A stretch of 21,659 bases of DNA from Bacillota bacterium. GTDB taxonomy: Bacteria > Bacillota > Clostridia > Peptostreptococcales > Anaerovoracaceae. The stretch spans positions 1-21,659 of the forward strand of contig JAFWVZ010000237.1 of assembly GCA_017523605.1 (NCBI GenBank), in the 5' to 3' direction. Of this stretch, positions 16,377 to 21,659 are shown piece after piece. The notes beneath the pieces are model-generated. The model ran no database searches. It was not told the origin of the DNA and saw only the letters and a list, made by a program, of their open reading frames with translations. The stretch's first letter is position 1. Each line of letters opens with the position of its first letter. Position numbers and translations under genes: made by a program.

Positions 16377-19300
16377 CTAGTAGCCGAAGTAACTTCTTGC
16401 AGCAGCGTTGTACAGGTACATCGCCCTGGCAAGGTTCTGGTCGTCCTCGCTGCCGTTGGCAAGCTTGCTGTTTGCCCAGCTGAGGCAGCCGTAGTAAATT
16501 GTTGCGGAATTTTCTCCCTCAGTAAGTTCGAACGGCTTGAGCTCGTGCAGCCTCTTTGCGGCTACGCCGGCGCTGTATGCTGCCCAGACATCATTTCCGC
16601 TGGCATCCTTCTCGGGAGCAAGCGTTACTGCTTTTCCGTCGATCTTAACAGATACCTGTCTGCTGAGCAGAAGCTTGATGAGCGTGTCGGATTCGAGGGT
16701 CAGGATGAAGGTCTTCGCGCCAAGTTCTTTTCCGCCGTCAACTATACGGTTGTAATCAGAGTTAGCAACAACAGAACTCATCTCGCTTTCAAGCCATGCA
16801 GCCGGCATGTTCTCAGGTCTGTCTTCTCTCCCGTCGTTATACTTAAGAGCAAGCTGCGAATAGTGACCGTAGTTCAGCAGTGCCTTAGCGATCATTACGT
16901 CTCTTTCTACAGGAGCAGCGGCGTTGATCTTGTTGGTGCACCAGGTCGCTACACTGTAATCGTACTGATCGACAGATCCCTTGCTTGTCTCCATCTGGAC
17001 CTGGACCCCGTCAGCATCGAATACCTTGATCCTCAGCAGCTGAGTCATTTCCTTGGCGGGTATTTCGCTGTAAGTAACAAGATAGTAGTCGTAATTATCC
17101 GGATCAGCAACGAAGTGGTCGCTGTTGAGCGGAACTTCCGCTACCTGCTCAAATCCGGACTTCTCGTAATACAGTTTAGCTACGAAGCCATCACCGGTCG
17201 TCTGGACCTTGAAGTTGATGCTTATCTTACCATCAAGACTGAGGTGTGCGGACCTGAGTGTGATCCCCGCGCCGGTCCTGATCAGTCCGGCTACGGCATC
17301 GATTATGGCCTGGGCCATCGCATCTACCTGAGCCTGCTTGTCGGAAGTAAGGCCTCTTTCTACCGCTTCAACAGCTGCGGTAACGGCGGCAACGCTCTCA
17401 TCCGTGTAGATCGAAAGATTCTCGGGAACCGTAGCAAGCGCTGCGTCTACTGCTGTGTAATCCGCAAGTACGGGATCGACTACCAGTGTCTTGGCGGCTT
17501 CATCTACCGTGAACTGACGCTCGTAGAATATCTGTTTACTGTTCGAATAGAAGCTTATGATGAACGGCTCCTCAAGTACGTCTACCAGAGTTTCCGGCTG
17601 CCCGAAGGTCTCTACCCACTTCACCGGGATCGTGAAGGTGTTGCCTTCTCCAAGTTCCTTAACGTCTTCGGATCCGGCAGCCAGAGCAGCATCAGCTTCG
17701 GGGATCCTTCCGAGGAAGGCCTTAGTGTACGCAGTGCTGCCCATGGTGAGGACGAGATCCGCCTTGTAGTTGTTGCTGTTCGGTCCGCCGACTACATTAA
17801 GTACGGCGCCGCTGAGCTTGAACATGCCTACATTGTTGGTCAGCGCAAGAACGTCGGACTTCTCGAAGTCTCCGGTCACAAGCGTGTTCGCAGTTGTGTC
17901 GAGCTTAAGCTGTCTGGGATAGAACGCTCTTTCAAGGCTGTTCTGTCCGTCGAGATACTTCTGGTAATAGGTGTCGGAAATCGACACCACAGGAACAAAC
18001 TTTCCGATCTCATCGGCGGCAACAGGGATAAGGAACTCTACCTTTCCGGCATCGTTAGTGTATCCTGCTATCCAGTTCTCGGTAGCTGTTCCGTTAGCGA
18101 CAGCCTGCTCGTAAGTGCCCTTGAACAGATTATGATAACTGTTTCCGGAAAGAGCCACCTTAAGAGTAGCGCTTCCGTCTGCGTTCGGAATGTACGAAGC
18201 TGTTACGGCCTTGAACATTCCGGTGTTGTTACTGATCGTAAGTTCGGTCTCGACGCCAAGCGCATTTTTAATGTGCTGGATGTAGATCTGCTGTACGTCG
18301 GGGATCTCTCCGAGGCCCTTTATCTGGCAGAAGACGTTCTCCGCCGCGAAGTTGCCTTCGGCAGTAAACTGGCTGAACCAGGATTCTTCGTCCTCCGGAT
18401 CTGCCATGTCGTTGTTGGCATGGTCGCCTGCTACTACCATAAGAGGTCTGAGGTAGACCTTGGTGTAGCCTGCTGCCTTTACGGCTGCGATGACGTTGGA
18501 GCACTTCGTGCTCTCGGGCTCGCCTTCGACCGTACCGATGAATACGTTCTCATATCCGAGCTGACCCATTGCAGTCTGCATCTGCTCGTAGGTGATGCTT
18601 GCAACGTGAGCGGTGCCGTGTCCCATAAGGACGATGGCTGCTCCGTCTGCCGCTGCTGCTGCCGCGTCTGCATAACCTGCATCTTCGCAAGCTGCTGCTA
18701 CTACTGCCTCCGCTACCGCAAGTTTATCTGCGTTGATGGCTGTGGCGTCAGCGCCTACAGGACCGAGAAGCGGTTCGGAGATGATTATTGAATCAAAGTC
18801 GTCCTCATAATCGGCAAGAGCCTCTACCAGCTCGTCGTACTCGGCTCCGTGCATAAGGTGAGTCGGCTGTACTACAAGTTCCTTGACTCCGTTAGCTACT
18901 GCTCTGTCCAGAGCCTGATCCATGTTATCGATCTTCTCGCCGTCGCGGGCATAGATATGGTTGATTATGATCTGAGCGGTAAATGCTCTTCTTACGGAGT
19001 ATTCATCTCCGAATTCCTCATCGATGGCATCTTCAATAGCCTTGATGGTAGCAACACGGCTGTCGTTGAAGCTTGTTCCGAAGGATACAACAAGTATCTC
19101 CTTCTCGCCTATTCCGTCCTGATTTCTGGGATCGTCTGCAGAAGCATCTCCGGTGTCGAGTCCGAAGTAATCGTATTCTTCAACGAGGAGCTTTTCCTCA
19201 GCGGAAAGAGCGTCCCACGCTGCCTTGGCTGCTTCGCAGTCTGCCCAGGTAGTATCGGTAAATACCTGAGACTGGATCTTCGCGATCAGCGCATCTACTG

Positions 19301-20681
19301 AATTTGCGGGTCTGGGATCTACGAACGTATCGAATACCAGCGTTCTTGCGTCTTCATTAATGGTGATGGTGCGCCCGTACCACTTTCCGTTATTCGCGGA
19401 CTTTGTGGAAAGCGTGAACGGCTCGCCGTTGCAGAGATTGACCGCGGTCGTGGGATCGCCGAACGTCTCTACCCACTTTACGGGGATCGTGAACGTCATG
19501 GCATCAGCATCGAACGCGATAGTCGCCTGCGCTTCTGCAGCTTCATCGGGATATCCGACGAACACTTCGCTGAGGCTCGCAGTTGTCATCGGCAGAATAA
19601 GATTTGCCGAGTAATTGTTGGAGTTAGGACCTCCAACAACATGGAGCGTAGCTTCCGGACCGGGTCTGAACATGCTTATGTTATTGGTAACAGTAAGAGT
19701 AATGTTCTGCTCGTAGTCGCCTGTTACAAGAGTGTTCGCAGTCGTGTCGAGCTTAAGCTGTCTGGGATAGAACGCTCTTTCAAGGCTGTTCTGTCCGTTG
19801 AGGTACTTCTGGTAGTAGCTTTCGGATATAGCCACCACCGGAACATCTTTACCGACCTCGTCGGCGGAGATGGGGATAAGGAACTCCCACTTATCGGCAT
19901 CATTCTTATAGCCTGCTATCCAGTTCTCGGCAGCTGCTCCGTTAGCGACAGCCCCCTCGTAAGTGCCCTTATACAGTTTCTGATAGCCGTTTCCGGAAAG
20001 AGCCATCTTAAGAGTTGCGCTTCCGTCTGCGTTCAGAACGTACGAAGCTGTTACGGCCTTGAACATCGTGGTTTCGTTCGTGATCTCAAGCTCTACGGGC
20101 TCGGGCGTTTCATCGCCGGGAAGCGCCGTGCTGTCGTTTACGTATTCCAGTGTGTAGCCGGTAAGATAGTAATCACCGCCGGAGGCCTTGTACCAGTCGC
20201 CGTCATGAGTGTCGCTGTATCCGTCAACATACTTGATCATGTAGTAGATGTCAGCGCCCTCTGCAATAACGGCTTTAGGTACAGGAAGCACGAATGTACG
20301 GGTCTCAAGCGTTACACCGTCTTCCTTGTAGACAGGAACGACACGCGCCGTAGGAGTACCCTCCACCAGAGTGTGATTGGTGGGATCGGCAGGGTCGAGT
20401 ATCTGGCTCTGACGTCCATAAGCCATTCCATCGAAGCGGTCGACCGTCTTGTCGGTATCCTCGGTGGTGATCAGCCATGCGTCGTCACCCTTAATGACGA
20501 CCTGCGGATCGTGGAAATGATACATACTGAGAACTGCCGTAGTCAAATCGTTAGCTTTGTAAGTACCATCGGCAAGTTCCGCCGCGTAGACTTTTGCGCT
20601 GCCCGGTGTTACCGGCACCAGGAGCACCACCATGACCACGGCCACTATCATGGCGATAATTCTTTTTGTTTTCGATCTCAT
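16377..20681 (-). CDS. Secreted multidomain protein with internal CbiK-type cobaltochelatase domain
   Basis: A 1434-residue protein. A signal peptide covers about 1-34 (KTKR, a hydrophobic core, then cleavage near VYAA). A beta-rich domain (about 35-185) contains MYHFH at 53-57. Module A1 is at about 197-325 and B1 at 326-453, followed by a helical linker. A full CbiK domain spans about 527-808, then A2 (812-941), B2 (942-1070), a second helical linker (about 1071-1135) and a C-terminal beta-rich domain ending SYFGY. The CbiK part begins KEILVVSFGTSFNDSR; E614 (GAEY), H688 (MGHG) and H754 (VAGDHANND) match the catalytic Glu89, His145 and His207 of Salmonella CbiK. CbiK inserts cobalt into sirohydrochlorin in the anaerobic B12 pathway. 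No LPXTG motif or C-terminal membrane anchor is visible. GGAGGG precedes the ATG, and a cobalamin riboswitch controls the gene. The in vivo substrate is unknown. Confidence 0.9.
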   Translation of the reverse strand: MRSKTKRIIAMIVAVVMVVLLVPVTPGSAKVYAAELADGTYKANDLTTAVLSMYHFHDPQVVIKGDDAWLITTEDTDKTVDRFDGMAYGRQSQILDPADPTNHTLVEGTPTARVVPVYKEDGVTLETRTFVLPVPKAVIAEGADIYYMIKYVDGYSDTHDGDWYKASGGDYYLTGYTLEYVNDSTALPGDETPEPVELEITNETTMFKAVTASYVLNADGSATLKMALSGNGYQKLYKGTYEGAVANGAAAENWIAGYKNDADKWEFLIPISADEVGKDVPVVAISESYYQKYLNGQNSLERAFYPRQLKLDTTANTLVTGDYEQNITLTVTNNISMFRPGPEATLHVVGGPNSNNYSANLILPMTTASLSEVFVGYPDEAAEAQATIAFDADAMTFTIPVKWVETFGDPTTAVNLCNGEPFTLSTKSANNGKWYGRTITINEDARTLVFDTFVDPRPANSVDALIAKIQSQVFTDTTWADCEAAKAAWDALSAEEKLLVEEYDYFGLDTGDASADDPRNQDGIGEKEILVVSFGTSFNDSRVATIKAIEDAIDEEFGDEYSVRRAFTAQIIINHIYARDGEKIDNMDQALDRAVANGVKELVVQPTHLMHGAEYDELVEALADYEDDFDSIIISEPLLGPVGADATAINADKLAVAEAVVAAACEDAGYADAAAAAADGAAIVLMGHGTAHVASITYEQMQTAMGQLGYENVFIGTVEGEPESTKCSNVIAAVKAAGYTKVYLRPLMVVAGDHANNDMADPEDEESWFSQFTAEGNFAAENVFCQIKGLGEIPDVQQIYIQHIKNALGVETELTISNNTGMFKAVTASYIPNADGSATLKVALSGNSYHNLFKGTYEQAVANGTATENWIAGYTNDAGKVEFLIPVAADEIGKFVPVVSISDTYYQKYLDGQNSLERAFYPRQLKLDTTANTLVTGDFEKSDVLALTNNVGMFKLSGAVLNVVGGPNSNNYKADLVLTMGSTAYTKAFLGRIPEADAALAAGSEDVKELGEGNTFTIPVKWVETFGQPETLVDVLEEPFIISFYSNSKQIFYERQFTVDEAAKTLVVDPVLADYTAVDAALATVPENLSIYTDESVAAVTAAVEAVERGLTSDKQAQVDAMAQAIIDAVAGLIRTGAGITLRSAHLSLDGKISINFKVQTTGDGFVAKLYYEKSGFEQVAEVPLNSDHFVADPDNYDYYLVTYSEIPAKEMTQLLRIKVFDADGVQVQMETSKGSVDQYDYSVATWCTNKINAAAPVERDVMIAKALLNYGHYSQLALKYNDGREDRPENMPAAWLESEMSSVVANSDYNRIVDGGKELGAKTFILTLESDTLIKLLLSRQVSVKIDGKAVTLAPEKDASGNDVWAAYSAGVAAKRLHELKPFELTEGENSATIYYGCLSWANSKLANGSEDDQNLARAMYLYNAAARSYFGY
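17472..18248 (-). repeat. Second copy of the A-B module cassette (A2-B2) in the secreted CbiK protein
   Basis: Encodes residues of about 812-1070. It matches the cassette at 19323-20093 along its whole length, most strongly in the A part (17859-18248). Positions 17896-17950 are identical base for base, over 55 bases, to 19744-19798. Shared protein blocks include MFKAVTASY, NADGSATLK, NSLERAFYPRQLKLD and FTIPVKWVETFG. It lies on the C-terminal side of the CbiK domain. Confidence 0.9.
19323..20093 (-). repeat. First copy of the A-B module cassette (A1-B1) in the secreted CbiK protein
   Basis: Encodes residues of about 197-453, on the N-terminal side of the CbiK domain. Modules A and B also resemble each other: both start with TNNxxMF, have an FxIP strand in the middle, and end in a strand like WYGRTITINEDARTL or AFYPRQLKLDTTANTL. 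The protein therefore carries four related modules, probably immunoglobulin-like or NEAT-like beta sandwiches. The fold is inferred. Confidence 0.88.
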
Positions 20682-20699
20682 AAAGACCCTCCGTAAAAC

Positions 20700-20732
20700 A
20701 TTAAAACGACCTGCTCCGCAAGGAAACAGGCC
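20700..20732 (-). terminator. Riboswitch expression-platform terminator
   Basis: On the minus strand GGCCTG pairs with CAGGTC, and TTCC pairs with GGAG inside it around a TTGC loop, giving about ten pairs with one bulge. GTTTTAATGTTTT follows. It sits between the aptamer and the ribosome site (GGAGGG, 20692-20687), so control is likely by transcription termination. A further hairpin (CTGCCT/AGGCAG, 20788-20770) lies between aptamer and terminator and could take part in switching. Confidence 0.7.
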
Positions 20733-20798
20733 GCGTCAAAACATCCTACTTAAGATCTTTGCGCAATACCTGCCTTCCACGGAGGCAGTTATTACATT

Positions 20799-20959
20799 GT
20801 CTTCAGCAGGTTTCCTGGCTTGCGCATCATTGCTCGGCGCGCCTTCTCACGGGTATACCCGCAATGGCATGCTGCGCCTTGCTACGCGCTTACAGTGACC
20901 GGATCGCTCAGGCATTTCACCTGATTCCCTATTACCCCCGTACATGGGGCACTGAAAAC
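20799..20959 (-). ncRNA. Cobalamin (B12) riboswitch aptamer
   Basis: Minus-strand landmarks of the cobalamin aptamer appear in the right order: GGGAATCAGGTGAAATGCC, then CCGGTCACTGTAAGCG, then GTGAGAAGGCGCGCCGAGC, and last the B12 box AGCCAGGAAACCTGC. The closing stem P1 pairs GTTTTCAG (20959-20952) with CTGAAGAC (20806-20799). It lies 118 nt upstream of the secreted CbiK gene and is followed by a terminator. The expected logic is repression when cobalamin is plentiful. The B12 box deviates slightly from the usual AGGAGACCTGC. Confidence 0.95.
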
Positions 20960-20968
20960 GTATAATTA

Positions 20969-20997
20969 ATTATATCATATAAAAAATGTGCAGACAA
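20969..20997 (-). promoter_or_regulatory. Promoter for the riboswitch-CbiK transcript
   Basis: Minus strand: -35 TTGTCT (20997-20992), 17-base spacer, then TGATATAAT (20977-20969), an extended -10 with a perfect TATAAT. Transcription would begin near 20962, right at the P1 stem of the aptamer. The -35 lies inside the stem of the terminator that ends the upstream operon. Confidence 0.75.
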
Positions 20998-21015
20998 GGA
21001 AAACCCTGTCTGCAC
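20981..21015 (-). terminator. Intrinsic terminator of the SPFH operon, overlapping the next promoter
   Basis: On the minus strand GTGCAGACA pairs perfectly with TGTCTGCAC over nine bases, with two further GC pairs after one mismatch and a TTTT loop, followed by ATTTTTTATAT. It ends 22 nt after the stop of the small membrane-protein gene. Its T-run forms the spacer of the promoter for the riboswitch transcript. The 356-nt gap from 20682 to 21037 is fully used by this terminator, the promoter, the aptamer and its platform. Confidence 0.88.
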
Positions 21016-21037
21016 ACCACGTGATAAAACACTAATG

Positions 21038-21565
21038 TTACCTGAATGTGCTCTTGTTAAGTCCTGTGGTATTGTGGCGCCTTACATGAGAACGCTTAAG
21101 TTCGTCCGCGGCGCACTCTACTTCGTGAGAAGCGCCAAGATCCGCGCCCGCGCGCCTCTTTAACGCAGCCTCCTCGCGGAACTGTTTAGCGAGCCAGTCG
21201 TTCTTGCGGTCTTCGAAAAGTACGCTCTGCGTCTTAACGTCCACGGGCTTGGACTTATATCCGGAGTAGGCGCTCCGGCTGCCGGTATTGCTGCTGCCGT
21301 ACGTAGCGCCGGGAACGTTGCGGAAAGACTGAGCCTGCCTTGCGCGGTCCATGCTCTCCTGCTGCGCGTCATAGACCTTTCCGGACTGGCTGCGCACTCC
21401 CTGCGACTGCTGGGACGGCATCCTGAACTGCTGCATCTGCTGAGCACGCTGGCTTATCTGCTGTTGTGCCTTTGCGGCCTTGGATGCGCCCGACGCGACC
21501 TTAACTATTATCGTGATCACGACGAACATCCATATGAGGCCGAATAGAATGGAGACTACTTCCAT
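21038..21565 (-). CDS. Small membrane-anchored protein of unknown function, downstream of SPFH gene
   Basis: I do not recognise the family. The protein has 175 residues with one N-terminal membrane segment at about 4-22 (VSILFGLIWMFVVITIIVKV). A Gln-rich, probably helical or disordered stretch follows (AQQQISQRAQQMQQF and onward to about 75), then a Ser/Gly/Tyr-rich linker and a charged C-terminal third (FEDRKNDWLAKQFREEAALKRR, later ELKRSHVRRHNTTGL). It starts 2 nt after the stop of the SPFH gene, so the two are almost certainly cotranslated and may work together at the membrane. It is the last gene before a strong terminator. Confidence 0.75.
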   Translation of the reverse strand: MEVVSILFGLIWMFVVITIIVKVASGASKAAKAQQQISQRAQQMQQFRMPSQQSQGVRSQSGKVYDAQQESMDRARQAQSFRNVPGATYGSSNTGSRSAYSGYKSKPVDVKTQSVLFEDRKNDWLAKQFREEAALKRRAGADLGASHEVECAADELKRSHVRRHNTTGLNKSTFR

Positions 21566-21567
21566 GG

Positions 21568-21659
21568 TTACTTAGCGCTTTCTTTGAGTGCTGCTATGGT
21601 TCCTGCGAGATTTGCTATGTCCGAGGGTACTATCAGCTTCGTAGCCTGACCGTCTGCCA
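21568..21659 (-). CDS. C-terminal end of an SPFH/band-7 (stomatin-like) protein, cut by window edge
   Basis: Only the last 29 residues are present, beginning ADGQATKLIVPSDIANLAGT and ending LKESAK. The pattern of a small residue, KLIVPSD and NLAGT near the end is typical of SPFH-domain membrane scaffold proteins of the stomatin/paraslipin group. The start and most of the protein lie outside the window, so the call rests on this short tail and on the membrane-protein neighbour. Confidence 0.6.
   Translation of the reverse strand, partial: ADGQATKLIVPSDIANLAGTIAALKESAK

Noticed and set aside
18640..18710. Alanine-rich stretch in the CbiK domain (about residues 661-682) as a sign of frameshift
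   Set aside because: The catalytic MGHG motif follows in the same frame right after it, so it is a genuine low-complexity helix or loop.
16341..18791. An 816-codon plus-strand open frame opposite the secreted CbiK gene
   Set aside because: The minus strand encodes a clear signal peptide, the CbiK motifs and repeated modules. The opposite frame has no family features and simply mirrors the repeats.

Overview
The window looks like chromosomal DNA of an anaerobic, Gram-positive-type Clostridia member with fairly high GC. Signs are a mraZ/rsmH/ftsL/PBP division cluster whose PBP carries a PASTA domain, two U32-family proteins with Fe-S cysteines, an LtaS-fold membrane protein, and a cobalamin riboswitch. 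The genus cannot be named from this sequence. No tRNA, rRNA, CRISPR array, integrase or insertion sequence is visible.

Layout. (1) Positions 1-7589, minus strand: a division and cell-wall (dcw) operon transcribed mraZ, rsmH, ftsL, PBP, murF, murD, ftsW (running off the left edge). murE and mraY, usually found in such clusters, are absent, and the genes at their expected places overlap by 14-16 nt. A terminator-like hairpin lies between ftsL and the PBP gene. (2) 7590-7967: divergent regulatory region with three MraZ-type boxes, a perfect 10-bp inverted repeat and an extended -10 promoter. (3) 7968-10309, plus strand: RNase HII and an M3 oligoendopeptidase, overlapping by ATGA. (4) 10310-10639: convergent intergenic region with three hairpins at a 53-54 nt period. 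(5) 10640-16210, minus strand: a compact operon of an LtaS-like membrane protein with a degraded active site, a Crp/Fnr-type DNA-binding domain without a sensor domain, and two U32 proteins (probable rRNA/tRNA hydroxylation factors). (6) 16255-20997, minus strand: a promoter, a cobalamin riboswitch with terminator, and a 1434-residue secreted protein. (7) 20981 to the right edge, minus strand: the end of an SPFH/band-7 gene and a small unknown membrane protein, closed by a terminator.

Most notable locus: the 1434-residue protein has a signal peptide, an N-terminal beta-rich domain, two copies of a two-module cassette, and between the copies a complete CbiK-type cobaltochelatase domain that keeps the catalytic Glu/His/His. 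CbiK normally works in the cytoplasm on sirohydrochlorin. Here it appears to be exported and controlled by cobalamin, which suggests an extracellular cobalt/tetrapyrrole handling system; that function is inferred, not shown. The neighbouring LtaS-like protein appears to be a pseudoenzyme and sits next to a sensorless Crp/Fnr domain.
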